A DNA stretch of 64,000 nt from Arthonia radiata (GCA_002989075.1 PSQN01000003.1:937366-1001365), one strand, 5' to 3'. Positions 1 through 11,514 are shown, counted from the stretch's first letter. Program-made: numbers and translations. The notes: a model not told the origin generated them from the sequence alone.

Positions 1-530
1 TCTGCCTCTTCATCAACCGAGACGTCGCCCCATCTGTCTTCATACGCTTCGCTGTCTCTCCGTCTTACCTTTCGCGGTCTGGCGCCCTCTGTTCGATCTC
101 GGCTTCGACAACGCTTCCTAGGCGCGTCTTCTTCCCTTCTCCGCTCACGCTCACGGCTCTTATCCCTATCTTTATCGCGCCTTCTACTCCGTGCATGGTC
201 ATTGTTTTTTGTTCGCGTTGGGCTTACTGCGGGCGCCTCTTCAATTCCGTGATCCATTTCGACGAGCGCATAGCGCTTCTTCGCGGGTCTTGTATCATCT
301 GCTGTGGGAGTTGTGCCGTTGATAGGGGCGCTGACAGATGGACGCTGCTTTCTATAAAGCTCTTCACTAAAACGTCTTATGTCGCCATCGAGAAGCACCG
401 AGAGCTTGTCGTGTAGTTGTCCGGACGACTTGGCGGTGGATGCGGTCGCCAAGACGAAGTCGACGGTCGTAGGATCTGATGCGCCAGCTAAGGCGACCAG
501 ATTGTCAGATACGAACCGCTTGAGGTCCAT
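1..530 (-). CDS. prp2: Prp2/Cdc28/DHX16 spliceosomal RNA helicase, N-terminal part
   Basis: This is the 5' part of a DEAH-box RNA helicase gene; the rest lies beyond the left edge. The start at 530 opens an uninterrupted 176-codon frame. The first 50 residues (MDLKRFVSDNLVALAGAS then DPTTVDFVLATA) match the N-terminal PWI-like region typical of fungal Prp2/Cdc28 and human DHX16. After it comes a charged linker rich in Arg, Asp and Glu, as in the family. In this family the protein uses ATP to remodel the activated spliceosome before the first splicing step. The helicase core is not in the window, so the assignment rests on the N-terminus alone. The next gene to the right, a kinase on the same strand, ends 538 bp upstream of this start. 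Confidence 0.8.
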   Translation of the reverse strand, partial: MDLKRFVSDNLVALAGASDPTTVDFVLATASTAKSSGQLHDKLSVLLDGDIRRFSEELYRKQRPSVSAPINGTTPTADDTRPAKKRYALVEMDHGIEEAPAVSPTRTKNNDHARSRRRDKDRDKSRERERRREEDAPRKRCRSRDRTEGARPRKVRRRDSEAYEDRWGDVSVDEEA

Positions 531-1068
531 GGTTGACGATGAGGAATCAGTTGGAGGGGTTTGTGGGAGGGATCTGGCTTGTAGACTGCACTTTTAGCCA
601 GCACTTTCACGTGCGATTTCATCTACGCCAAGCGCGATCGCACGGATAGATAGGGCTGATAGCGTTTATCATTCCCATCGTAAACCTCCCAGCTCAATGC
701 ATTAAAATGAGGGACCGCGAGGTAAGATGATCTTGGCGTTCTCGATGCTTTGACTATCGAAAATTCCGTCCATATTGTGGCAGATTGCCAGCCTTGAGAG
801 CGTGCGGTCATAAAACGAACACCTCAGATGCGTGACCTACAAACACGACTGGATGTACAAAACGCGGAGCATTTGCATATAATTGCATTCACATTCGGAA
901 GGGTCGCGAGAAGGCCGAAGAGCTGGCGACGCCGGTAATTGTTAGATTGAAGACACTGTTTGTCCATGCAATGGTTCTGCTGTCGGGATGCGGTTCTGCC
1001 TCAGCAACATGTCCTGATACGCACAGAACCATGTTGGCAAATAGCGCATTAGAACAAGAGCCTCGCTC
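531..1068. other. Intergenic region with prp2 promoter
   Basis: This 538 bp lies between the prp2 start and the kinase stop, both on the minus strand. It should hold the prp2 promoter and the kinase 3' UTR. I see no gene, repeat or clear TATA box. Confidence 0.5.
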
Positions 1069-2977
1069 CTAGATTGAGTTGAACCACGGGTCCTGCAGCA
1101 GTTCCGCAGCCGTGGGGCGATCCCTAGCCTCGTACTGCAAGGCTTTTCGAATTAGCGAGAGAATCTGCTCAGCTTCTTTGTCGTCGATGTCGTCAAGCTT
1201 TTCGGAGGCCAAAAGGTCCTCGAGTGAGGGTGCAGACTCGCTGTCCGACTCTTCATCTACATCAATTGTCGCGCCGTCCGAATCTGCACCGTTCGAGCCT
1301 AGATCAGCTTCCATTCCGTCCTTAGATGCTGCTTGATGGCCATCCTGAGAGGCAATCTCGTCTGAAGACAACGAGTCCGTATCGCAGCCACAATTGCTAG
1401 CAGGACCGTCCCCTGCATCCGAAAATTGTAGCACCTGCGTGCGGATGTTCTCCCCGTCTGGACCAAAGTATCGATCGTATCGCGGCCACCGACCCCGCAT
1501 ATTTGCTGGCAATGGACCCAAGACGTCAAACATGAGTAGGAGATGCTCATCGTCGATACTGCGCTGGTCTTGATCAGGTAACACGAACATGCAGAAGAGT
1601 GGCAGGCTATAGATCATATTAGATGCTGCAGCAAAAGTGGTCTGAGAAGGGAAGACGAACCCCGTGCAAATCTCAAACAGAAGGCAGCCGAAGTTCCATA
1701 TGTCTATTTTCTCGCCCAAGGGCAACCCCAGCACGAGCTCTGGTGCTCTCAAAGCCGTGGGCGTGACAATCCTAGGGGGTGGTTCATGGAAGAGGAATGC
1801 TGCTGGTGTTAATGCTGGTGTTAGACAGAGTGCAGAGTCTCTCACCTCCACCAAGATCCGATATCTTGGCCTCTACTGCGTGAGGCGCCAGCTCCACCTC
1901 TTGGTCCAGTGGCATCGCAACGTACAAGTACTGGGGAGCCCATGGATCAGACTTCCCATCGCGCCGTCTGACGAGTGCTGATGTGCGCTCATGGCCCGCC
2001 ACGGGTTGCCCAATTCGCTGCATCATGTGCTTTTCTATTGGTCGTGTCTTCATGAGCAGATTGCCAAATTGAAGGTCACCGTGAACAATGTTGTTTGAAT
2101 GTAGAGTTTTGATGCCCTCTAGCATGTCTTTGATGAGCTTCTTTGCCATCCACAAAGGAAAACAGTCACGCAGTCCGCTTCGTGTAGTTGAATGCTGATG
2201 TTTGAGATCAGCAGGCAGATGCTCGAACATGAATGAAGCAGAGGGACCCATGACCTCAAATGCCAGGCATTGATGCATGCCGTTAGGGCTATCGTGCTTG
2301 AAGGCATCGAGGAGTTTTGCTATCTTGTGGCCATGCTCGACATCAAGGCGTTGATACATTGAAGCTTCTTTGCTTGCGCCAGCGGATTTTGCGCTGCCGA
2401 CTTTGAGCGCGACGAGAATACCTGTGCTGAGGAACCATGGTTTAGTATAGATTCCTTGGGGCTCTCCAGACAGCGACCTACTCCGCGTCCTCCGCCAGCC
2501 ACACCGTCGAGAACGAACCATACCCAAGCTTCCGCATGATCCGATACTGGCCGTCTTTGAGAGTGTCGCCGAGATCAATCGGGTGAAGGCCACCTCGAAA
2601 CAAGGTATCAGTACAGCTGCTTCTAGGGAAGTTTACCTTTGAAACAAGGTGCTTTGAGGCGACGCCTGTGCCCCGCTGCCATAAATTGCTTCAAAGGCAA
2701 CAGAACAGAACTTGTGGATGCTACGAGCCTTACCTAGAAGCAACATGTTAGCACAGCCCCTTTCGAAGTTTGTCCATGGTCCTAGAAGAGCGTTTTGAGA
2801 CAACGCCGGTGCGCCAGCTGCCCGGTGATGGTTTTGAGGTAACAGAACGGAATTCCTCCAAGACTTACCTGGGCGATACTCCTCAACCCATTCAACTTCT
2901 ATGCCAGGCTCCTTAAACCTGCGCTGCGCCCGCTTCTTAGGCATATCAAGAGACGGCGTTGCTGGAGGCGATGGCAT
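1069..2977 (-). CDS. SRPK-like serine/threonine protein kinase
   Basis: Four exons were placed by phase: 2977-2869, 2593-2482, 2426-1846 and 1799-1069, giving about 510 residues. Motifs appear in the order expected of fungal SRPK-type kinases: WVEEYRPGGLHP before the domain, glycine loop LGYGSFSTVW, VALKV with the ATP lysine, catalytic loop VHGDLQFGN (HGD in place of HRD) and DLGG in place of DFG. These are followed by APELVLG, DIWNFGCLLFEICTG and a C-lobe ending in DPWF. An acidic insert rich in Ser, Asp and Glu (about 1200-1400) sits inside the C-lobe. The stretch just after ICTG is unusually long and may hide one more short in-frame intron. Kinases of this type phosphorylate Ser/Arg-rich proteins; the substrate here is unknown. 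Intron 1 (275 nt) contains an imperfect duplication. Confidence 0.85.
2641..2870. repeat. Imperfect direct duplication inside kinase intron 1
   Basis: About 2651-2738 and about 2784-2870 are two related blocks of some 85 bp. Both contain a GGTAACAGAACG-like or GGCAACAGAACA-like core and end in a CTTACCT. On the minus strand that CTTACCT is a splice donor: the right copy supplies the donor actually used, and the left copy is a second donor-like AGGTAAGG site. The alignment is by eye. Confidence 0.5.
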
Positions 2978-4042
2978 GTTTGCGAAGCTTTGACGTTGGC
3001 AAGACTGCTTGATTTGTGGTACTTTTAGGTACTTGAAAATGCCTAAACCTGGAAATCTGGATACTGTAGTGACTGCGGCAGAAGAAGTTGAGAAAAAGAG
3101 GAAACAGACTTTGAAACTCATGAGGCAACGGAGAATCGCATCGCGAAAAGCGATACTTTTTCAGCGCGGCTATTCTGTAGTCCCATCATCTCGTCTTAGT
3201 AGTGTTTGCGCCTTGAGCTTGTTTCGAAAACAGCTTTTGGCGCGCGCGTGCCGACGCGATGTGTGAAGACTACAATAGCGAGCCTATTCAACGGTCCCCT
3301 GACTGCTGACCCGCCGCGAGCTAGTCCTCTTCTGGTAGCTTAGCCAGAGATGTTTGCACTGCATATATTATCGTGTCGCATAGTTCCTTCCTGCTCACAA
3401 ACCCATCTTTTCACTCGAAGCATTGCGTCAATGACGAACGCCCGAGCTGCTGGTGAGACCACACTCAGACTGAGCAGCCTTGCCTTGCCTATGTTTGCGG
3501 CACAGTGACAGCGGCAATCGTGCCGCCCACATAGTTGATGCGGCGAAGTCAAGCTGCTGTACTGGCTTCATCCGTCCGACTCACTCTCCAATGCTGACCA
3601 GCCATTTTTGAGATCGCTAATGCGGCGTCTCGGAGCGCTTGAGTGAAACGTTGTTAGCTATCTCTGAGATCATGTCAATGTTAATCAAACGTTCCCGTAC
3701 CTACTGCGGACCTACTTGATGACCAGGTGTGCGCTAAGATCGAGAAAAGTCCCCTGTCTACTAACATAGGGCTCAAGTCCGCGACCGGCGCTTTTTCAAG
3801 AAGCCCTTTCAGAGCCACTGCTTTGGCGCCCGGCATATAAGAGAATGTAGTCAAACTGGACAGCGCTCAATACGAAAGGTCCCTCGTGTCTCTGCATTTA
3901 TTATGTGGACAATCATCATTCTTCGCTTTGCAATTTCACACGTCTCATTCGTCGCAGCGTTCCCGCATATACTGAGGCTGGTACTCGGATCCCGCAACAT
4001 CTCCTCGAGCATTCCTTGTCCTACAAATCTTTCCTGTCAGCC
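2978..4042. other. Intergenic, kinase promoter and promoter of small gene
   Basis: No convincing gene is visible. The left part should carry the kinase promoter. The right part holds CATATAAG at 3834-3841 and a pyrimidine-rich leader for the small gene starting at 4043. A short open frame at 3009-3266 has no supporting feature and was not called. Confidence 0.4.
3834..3841 (+). promoter_or_regulatory. TATA box of small gene at 4043
   Basis: CATATAAG lies 202 bp before the ATG and is followed at 3868-3878 by CAATACGAAAG. The same 11-mer follows the TATA box of the small gene at 15069. Confidence 0.45.
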
Positions 4043-4345
4043 ATGACTCTCGACAAAAGCCGAGTTACCTTCCAGCCTTCCAACATGTTCAACAGGAACA
4101 AAATTCAAACGGACAATATCACCCGCAGGGTCGCTAGCACTGCACCCTCATGGGCAACAAGGGCTGTGGTAGTGTGAGTGTTCCAGGCTGAACCATTCCA
4201 GCCTACCAAACCTAATGCTAGCAATAACGGATAGCTTACCCCAGTGATCAGTAACGGGCCCCATACGAGCAGATCAGACTCGCGGAGTCACATTACAGTT
4301 GACTACTACCGCCGAGACGGTTCAAAAGAGCGTAAACACCGCTGA
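4043..4345 (+). CDS. Small basic hypothetical protein, one intron
   Basis: Exon 1 is 4043-4173 and exon 2 is 4252-4345; the intron runs from GTGAGT to CAG in phase 2. The product would be about 74 residues, starting MTLDKSRVTFQPSNMF and ending DYYRRDGSKERKHR, with a strongly basic tail. I recognise no domain, signal peptide or membrane segment. Support comes from a TATA box at a sensible distance, canonical splice sites and a frame that stays open across the junction. If the intron is not removed the frame ends at 4177 after 44 codons. The gene resembles other small one-intron genes nearby in layout, not in sequence. Function unknown. Confidence 0.4.
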
Positions 4346-5327
4346 AGCTCCGAGGTAGAGGGCCAAGATCGACACAGATGGCGGTCATCTGGTTGTGATA
4401 GACGCACAGTAGTAAGAGGGCTGCTGGCAGCCCTGGCGAGCGGTGCTGGAGTTGTATAGGTTCATGTTCTTAGCATATGTCACTCGTCGTGTTTTGCTCC
4501 TTGTTTCCTTCCAACAGTCTGCTTCACAGTAGGACCTTCATATTAGTCACATGTCTTTAGACTGTATTTGATGAGACTGTCATGCTCAATGTAGCTGGGG
4601 TTTTTACACTCTTTTGCAGTCGAACCCTTTGAAAGCACAAGTACACTCTACGGTCGGTCAAGTATTTGTGAAGTGCAAGGCTGAGAATGCTGCTGACGCT
4701 GCTGTTTGCTGCCAATCGGGGGGAGCCGCGCTTGCCGCCGGCCCCTCTTAGATAAGATACAGGATGGAAAGTGGTCTTGACGGATGTCCTTGTGAATGAT
4801 CCTTTTGGATGATCTTATTGATAAGTCGTTTTGGACTTGACATTGCTATCCTATGACGCTTTCTGACCAATTTGCATGAAGAAGGCCTGGTAGAAGGCAA
4901 ACACCAGGAGAGCGCGTAAAGGGGGAGCGAAAAACACCGAGACAGGACTGCTTCTTCGCATATATGCGGACTATGGAAACCATTTCTTTGTTGGTCTAAG
5001 ATGCACAGGCCCTGGCACGGCCAATCTGGGCCGAGAAAGACAGATGCGATATGATCATTGCTAGCGATCTTAATGCTTTTGACTGATACTCGCTGGCGAC
5101 AGTCGTGCGATAGGTAGTCGCTCGTATTCGACTAATCCCAAAAGAGTATGATGCACTGCGGGGCGGCAAGGATTTCAGCTGTCACAACAGTTCAAAGAAG
5201 CTCAACCAAAGATCACCACCTCACTACACTGCTCCTCACACGACCTTCTCGTCTCCGTCTACTACATAAACCTTCGGCCTTTTTGCGCCTCCTCTTCTTG
5301 TATCTCGCCCTTCCTGTCAACCCGACA
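4346..5327. other. Intergenic, PDH E1 beta promoter
   Basis: About 980 bp with no supportable gene. The last 180 bp form the leader of the PDH E1 beta gene. An in-frame ATG at 5148 precedes the chosen start without an intervening stop. Confidence 0.4.
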
Positions 5328-6604
5328 ATGTCCCTCCGCAAGCTCCTCCGTCCAGCTTCGCAAGTCCCCTCAGCAGTCCGCACGTCCCTGTCAGCTTCAA
5401 CAAGGCCATGCTTTCGTTCAAGTCTGCCTTCTATAGCCACCAGCAGCCTGCAATCAAGAGTGCGAACGTACGCGAGTGAAGCAGGAACAAAGGAGGTAGC
5501 AGTCCGAGATGCGCTCAACGAAGCTATGGTGGAAGAGATGGAGCGGAACGAGAAGGTCTTCATACTAGGTGAGGAGGTTGCGCAATATCAGGGAGCGTAT
5601 GTGGCATTACATCTTTAGCTGCTGTCAAAGTATCAATGGAGCGGTCTCGCTGACCCGCACCGAACAGCTACAAAGTAACGAAAGGCCTTCTCGACAAGTT
5701 CGGCGAAAAGCGCGTAATCGACACACCTATCACCGAGTCCGGCTTCTGTGGTCTTGCAGTTGGCGCTGCGCTCGCCGGTCTACATCCGATCTGCGAGTTC
5801 ATGACGTTCAACTTCGCCATGCAAGCAATCGACCAGATCATCAACAGTGCGGGCAAGACGCATTACATGTCCGGCGGTATTCAGCCTTGTAATATTACAT
5901 TCCGCGGACCTAACGGATTCGCAGCCGGCGTGGGTGCGCAACACAGCCAAGATTATACAAGCTGGTATGCAAGTATCCCGGGCTTGAAGGTCGTCAGTCC
6001 TTGGAGCAGTGAGGATGCGAAGGGCCTGCTCAAGGCCGCGATTCGGGATCCAAACCCGGTCGTGTTTCTGGAGAATGAGTGTGTCAAAAACCGCTCGGAG
6101 CAAACTTAGAAAGCGCTGCTGACCGTGATCAGGCTGATGTACGGCGAACACTTTCCACTCTCCCCCGAAGCCCAAAACCCTGACTTCGTAATCCCCTTCG
6201 GCAAGGCCAAGATTGAGCGTTCCGGCTCCGACCTTACGATTGTGACACTCTCACGCTGCGTTGGACAATCACTCACGGCAGCGCAAACGCTCAAAGACAA
6301 ATACGGTGTTGAGGCTGAAGTCATCAATCTGCGGTCAATCAAGCCCATGGACGTTGAAGCCATCATCAAGAGCGTGAAGAAGACAGGCACATTGATGGCG
6401 GTCGAGAGCGGGTTCCCCAGCTTTGGTGTAGGCGCAGAGCTGATAGCACTGACTGTCGAGTACGGCTTTGACTATCTACATGCGCCGCCAATCCGGGTAA
6501 CAGGCGCTGAAGTACCGACGCCATATGCACAGAAGTTGGAAGAAATGGCCTTTCCCCAACCTAACACTGTTGTGGAGCAGGCGGCGAAGCTGCTACGGGT
6601 ATGA
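5328..6604 (+). CDS. PDB1: Pyruvate dehydrogenase E1 component, beta subunit (mitochondrial)
   Basis: Exons are 5328-5596, 5668-6078 and 6133-6604, giving 383 residues, the usual length for fungal PDH E1 beta. The first 40 or so residues are rich in Arg, Ser and Leu with no acidic residues, as in a mitochondrial presequence, and are followed by TYASEAG. The mature part has the family blocks [88 protein letters not shown] and the C-terminal [19 protein letters not shown]. With the alpha subunit it forms the thiamine-diphosphate enzyme that decarboxylates pyruvate in the matrix. An in-frame ATG at 5148 would add 60 residues; 5328 was preferred because it begins a normal targeting sequence. Confidence 0.95.
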
Positions 6605-7729
6605 TCACCAGTTTCGGGATTGCGGCGAATGGGTGTGGATAAGTGTACATTTGCATTGGCGTTGTGACGGCAGGGAAGGCGCCAAGAAGTTTACCTCGCG
6701 AAAGCGAATCGTGAAAGCGAACGTGGTTGGTCGAAAGCGAATGTCATACTGCTATCAGATCAAGACCAAGACCAATGCCATCAATGAAGATCTATTTGCC
6801 AACGCTCAATTGGATTGTTGACCAGTTTTTAGAGGTTTGCAAAAGACACTGACGACGTACTAATTCCAAAGGCTTGCCTCTCTGGGCCCCGGCTGATGAG
6901 TTCCTTCCTCCATGCACGGCAAGGCAACGAACGTATGCTACACCAACCATCGCTGCGAATGTGTCGCGATGATTGTCAGCATCTGCAAATGCAGGAGTGT
7001 GCGCTTGACAAACTCATCACCCCCTCACAGATACCCTCATCACTGACGGCAGCCTGCATGTGGAAAAGCGGTCGTGGAGCCAGGATTGGTGATAGCAAAG
7101 AAGGAAGCAAGCCGACTTCTCAGCTATCATATATCATGATCTGTTCGCTCTCCATTTCTCTGCTTGTTTCCACCATCCCCCTCTTTCCATATCGTGCACA
7201 GAAGCGTCTCATACCAGACGCTGAGGAGATGTCCTCAGGCAATGCGGCACGCGCTACCCAAGCAGGACTTGTTACTTTCCCAACAGAGCTCCACGATGTA
7301 AGGTTACCGAGTACAACGGCTGCTCCAATCATCAGGTCAGAACACTAACAAATTGAAAGTTAATTCTAGATTACCTCCTACAGGGGCATCCTTCAATTGG
7401 GACAAAGGCGACAGTACTGCTACCGTTGTATCAGACAAGCAAACGTCTAAGTGACGTGATTGAGCACAGGTTGTTCGAGAGGCAAGTGATGATCGATCGG
7501 GCAAGCGGCTAGTTGCACCAACTGCGGCTTTCCTCTACTAGACACTTAATATCAATTAGCGCAGAAGACTGTCTAATGGAGCTTACAGGGTAGTGCTATC
7601 AGGGCCTTACGACCTAGTCAGAATGCACTTGCGAAATGTCCGCACCACTCGTTGATCCTTCAAGCGCAAACACATCAAGTAAGGCTTCAGACTACCTGAG
7701 ACGCTCCCTATCTCTAATTTGTTTTGCAG
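6605..7729. other. Intergenic, no firm gene
   Basis: About 1.1 kb. A 150-codon frame at 6896-7348 begins with ATG but shows no domain, and I do not call it. The right end should hold the start of the LRR-like gene. A micro-exon at 7576-7589 (MELTG) would fit by phase but is a guess. Confidence 0.3.
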
Positions 7730-8925
7730 GACTCTCGAGCTCAGTTGGCATGACACAAGCTCGACCGACGACCCTGAACAGACATACGAAGAGCTCATGG
7801 AAGCCCGAAAGAACAGCGAGCACGATGTCAAAGCCGAGCTATCGGATTTCCTGCGAGCTATGCGACTCGAAGATGAGCAGCTTTCGCCGCTGCGAAAGCT
7901 GCACGTTACGATGAAGCTACCTCTTCAAGAAGTAGGGGAACGGAATGAGTTTATCGCGGCTTTCTGCAACGCCGCACCTGCACTGTCCACGGTGACAAAC
8001 GCTAGCTTCGAAGTCTGGCATCCACATCTTTGGGAAGATCTCGGAGCGCTAACCGGTGCCTCACGCTTTTCTCCGCGTAACTTTGGCAGCGCGCAGTGCC
8101 TCAGATTCCAGCACACCACCCGCCACGGTATGATGTTCGTGAGGGATCCCACGCTGCGCCTTCTCGATCTGGGGCAGACTACGACCCTGCATGATTCTCA
8201 CACGCGTCCACATATGTTCCAGGCGTTAAGCAGTCTCACTTCGCTGACTTTGAGCGCTTCGCCACCGAGGCTTTCTCCAGAGACCCTTTGCAATGGATTT
8301 GCGATAGTGAAATGTCTGGCCCGCCTTGTCAACTTGGAAAAGCTTGACATGTATTGCGAATGGAACTCTTACGCAACAACGAGTGAGTCGATCGCAGCAA
8401 GGGACGCGAACCGAAGCTAACATACCTGAAGGAGTGGCGCAGAGGTTCAGACAGCTCAAGGTTCTATTCATGAGGGGCGCCATTCGTGGTGTGAGCTCTG
8501 ATAATACGCCAGAACTTGATTTTGAGGTGAGTTATCCACGGCATGCGTTCAGAACAACACTGATTAGATGCGTCTGGCAGTGCACAATGGAACCCTTGGC
8601 GGGCTTGGATAAGCTTCGAGAGATTGGAATCACGGCGCTTGGCTGCTTGTATCAGCACCCGAACTCTTGTCGGCGAACAGCTCATGACGTACAGCAGCAG
8701 ATGAGGGGATACATCACCCAAAGTGGCCCAGCTCGAATCGTTGAGCAGAGATTGCCAAAGGTGAAGGTGTTGCGCCTGCAATGCCCGGAGTACTCACGAA
8801 CAGCCGGGTTGCAGTGGACATGGGTGAGAACCGACGATGATGCACGACAGCTCGTCTATACCGAAGGCGACATCGTGCCGCTCGACCTGTTTCACCGTGG
8901 TGAGGCGTTTCCTTCCCATTCTTGA
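7730..8925 (+). CDS. LRR/F-box-like hypothetical protein, start unresolved
   Basis: Three coding exons are clear: 7730-8382, 8432-8526 and 8581-8925. The joins are in phase; the first intron has a CTAAC branch site and the second (54 nt) is a multiple of three. The protein has scattered leucine-rich segments such as LRLLDLGQTTTL, ALSSLTSLTLSA and LARLVNLEKLDMYCEW, the pattern of the C-terminal part of fungal F-box/LRR-like proteins. No F-box is seen. Exon 7730 follows a good acceptor (TTTGTTTTGCAG), so an upstream coding exon must exist. The ATG at 7636 splices into the wrong phase; a micro-exon at 7576 would fit. The 5' end may therefore be lost or simply not identified. Role unknown, possibly a substrate adaptor. 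Confidence 0.5.
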
Positions 8926-9236
8926 TGCCGGGTGACGGCTCTTGCTGGACTTTGGCTGTATGATAGACAAAGCATACCTACATGTACCTGATTCTTCCGC
9001 GCCGCCAAGGGGCTAATCCAGCTACAGCCGGTCATTTGAGCAAGTGCTTTGTACGCATGTAACGACCTTCTCAAGCCGAATAGCGCATGTGTTGTGTATA
9101 AAGCAGGCTCGACCGTACGTTTGCTGATGACTTTTTTCTCGCAAAAACACAACCCATCATCACAGCCGCTTTTTATTATTCACCTCTACCGACTCGCACA
9201 CAACATACAAGACAGCGTTATCGATCAAGTATCAAA
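8926..9236. other. Promoter region of small gene
   Basis: Holds TATAAAG at 9097-9103 and an A/C-rich leader before the ATG at 9237. Nothing else is seen. Confidence 0.4.
9097..9103 (+). promoter_or_regulatory. TATA box of small gene at 9237
   Basis: TATAAAG lies 134 bp before the ATG, followed by a CA-rich leader ending in ATCAAAATGG. Confidence 0.5.
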
Positions 9237-9623
9237 ATGGGCGAGCAAGGCAGCTCGAGCAAGGATCTTCCGGAGCCCAAGAACATCATGCCGGTGCCGG
9301 AGAAGACCGCAAGAGAACCGACTTGGCCACCTCCCGTTACCTCGTCTGTCCCTAACAGTGCTATACCCTCACTTCATCTCGACGAGGAGCGCGCAGCCAG
9401 TGAAGGAAACCAGGCAAGCATTACAGGTATGGGTATCAATCCGTCTTCTTTGCCAAGGTGCTCTGGCATTGCAGTCATGGCTTGCCCGAGCAACAGCCAC
9501 TTCTCATGCTGACATATCACACAAGATAACACCAGCGACCCAAAGAAGGACAAGTCGATCAAGGAGTGCCTGTGCAAAATGTCTAGTTGTTTGATATGCG
9601 GGAAGAAGCAGAGCGTGTCTTAA
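9237..9623 (+). CDS. Small hypothetical protein with Cys-rich C-terminus
   Basis: Exon 1 is 9237-9426 and exon 2 is 9526-9623; the intron runs from GTATGG to ACAAG in phase 1. The product is about 95 residues. The N-terminal two thirds are polar and Pro/Ser-rich (MGEQGSSSKDLPEPKN at the start). The last 20 residues carry four cysteines in ECLCKMSSCLICGKKQ. There is no signal peptide. The cysteines could bind metal or be acylated at a membrane; that is inference. A strong TATA box, a good ATG context and canonical splice sites support a real gene. If the intron is retained, the frame ends at 9512 without the Cys tail, so splicing would decide whether that tail is made. No family recognised. 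Confidence 0.5.
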
Positions 9624-10180
9624 CGCGTCGTGTGAGGAGGTATTGAGGGGGACGCGGTTCTTGATAGCTGAAGTATGGGGATTGCCGCACTTGTGCCGCG
9701 GCTTGACGGATTAACTGAGTTGATCACTTCACTTGCGTCCCTTGACTTAGTGCTCTGCTGGCCGATCGCCCCTATGTGGCCTCACATAGGCTTGTACTAT
9801 ACTAGGTGCGCGACTGACGGCACAGCATACTCCATGAAATTGCTGATAGGACCATGCCATGCGTGTTTTCTTGCCTTTGCCAAGCGTTTCTGGCACACTT
9901 ACACCAGTTCCGTAAAGTCTTGAGAAGGGTGTCCGCTGCAATAAGAGGTCCACGCTTGAATTCCAAAAGCGTGATAACCCGAGGCAGAGAGTGTAATTTG
10001 AGAGTTCCTGGATTGTTGGCCGCGTTTTAGCGAAGCCGTTCATTAACGTTCGAGGATATAAAACCCTGGATGCTCACCGCTTCTCCTGGGCCTCCAGAAA
10101 TCAACAACCCAAGACCGCATCTCTGCCTTTACAATATCAAAGCTCAAGAACATCACTACACGGAACAATACTACTTCGAC
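9624..10180. other. Intergenic with TATA box
   Basis: Nothing is seen other than the promoter of the next small gene (TATAAAA at 10057-10063). Confidence 0.4.
10057..10063 (+). promoter_or_regulatory. TATA box of small gene at 10181
   Basis: TATAAAA lies 118 bp before the ATG, followed by a CA-rich leader. Confidence 0.5.
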
Positions 10181-10479
10181 ATGCCGGATCAGAAATCGAC
10201 ACTGGATGTTCCTTGGGGACGTACGAACGACCCAGGCTTCAAAAATATGGAGGCACCTCCCAAGCCCGACGATGTTGACATGGGGGAGGATATCAATGCG
10301 GAACAGGTGAGGCAGCGATCCAGCAAAGACAAAGATGGGGAGGAAACTCCATCTGGTAAGCAAATTCTCCAATGGTCGCTCTCATCCGCTGTCGAGTAGG
10401 GCGACTAACCCATCTGTCAGTCAAGCTATCATCGCCGACTCAGACGAAGCCAGAAAGTTCGCAGCAACGCAGGAGGTGA
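10181..10479 (+). CDS. Small hydrophilic hypothetical protein, one intron
   Basis: Exon 1 is 10181-10355 and exon 2 is 10421-10479. The intron begins GTAAGC, has a GACTAAC branch site and ends TCAG; it is in phase 1. The product is about 77 residues, starting MPDQKSTLDVPWGRTNDPGF and ending with basic QQRRR. It has no hydrophobic segment, so it is probably soluble and disordered. Layout (TATA box, short exon, short intron, charged short second exon) matches the gene at 9237, but the proteins are not clearly similar. I do not recognise it. The splice signals are textbook, which raises confidence that it is transcribed. Confidence 0.5.
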
Positions 10480-11514
10480 AGCCAGGACATGGATGATCAA
10501 TGCCATGCCTGCGTCAGTGAGCTTGACAGGGATCAAAGATGGTTCGGTCGCTTGAACGATGGATAATGGTATGGAGAGATAATGACAGGCAGGCGCTATT
10601 TTGGAAAATAGTTGAACTCGCGGAATTTGAAATTCTTGAACCGATATCTCTTGTCTAATCGGCGGATGTTTTGCTGTTGTGATGAACCATACGCTCTGGC
10701 GCGCTTCGTTGCGCATTGCGAACGTCGTTCGTTAAGAGGGCATCAGCGCATGAAGACGTAGACACGGGATGCATACTATTCGCAGCGAGTCCTCGCTGTG
10801 GGCCTGCATGAGATGCATGCTAAGACTACAGTGAGAGTCGAAGAGAAAGACGGATGCGTCGAGGAAAAGCGGAAGAAACATTTTCCGCAAAATTGCCTCA
10901 AAATTGAAACACTTCCATCCTTTACTTGCTTCATCACTGTAGCCTTTGCCGGAGCAATATGGAAGGCGTCGCATAGCTCATATTAGCACCCACGACTTCG
11001 TCATTCTCAATACTGTTGTCGCCTCCATGCCGTGTCTCCACAGCAGAGCATTCTTCTCATGCGCCCACCGCGCCCTAAACCCGCCTGACTCGCGATACAG
11101 CGTATCCGGATAATAATGAATGTTTCAGCAGGGATGACCGATGTATCTCTGGACTTAAATTTAATCTAGACACCTGTCCGACGCTTGAGTCGACGATGGA
11201 CAGTGAGAATTATAAGCTGCGATCTGAACTTGAAGGGCGTAGTAGGCGATGATTTTTCGTGACAGTGAAAGTAAGTCACAGATTGGATGTAAGTGAGTAC
11301 AAGCAACAGGGGACGATGTGAACTACATGCATTGCGGCCTTCAGGGATATTTGGCCGAGCTTCAAGCCTCATTTGCTGTCCAAAATTTACAACACACACG
11401 AAGGCCGCAGAATATATATCCCCTCATCTGTCTCACAGTCTTTCTCTTGGTTACCGACGACTGCACGTCTAATTTAAGTTGCTTGAACCGCGCTATCTAA
11501 GGACACCAAGAGCC
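10480..11514. other. Intergenic
   Basis: About 1 kb with no supportable gene. TATATAT at 11413-11419 lies about 100 bp before the next ATG. Confidence 0.4.

Noticed and set aside
6896-7348. 150-codon frame downstream of PDH E1 beta
   Set aside because: No domain, no promoter signal and unremarkable composition; could be chance.
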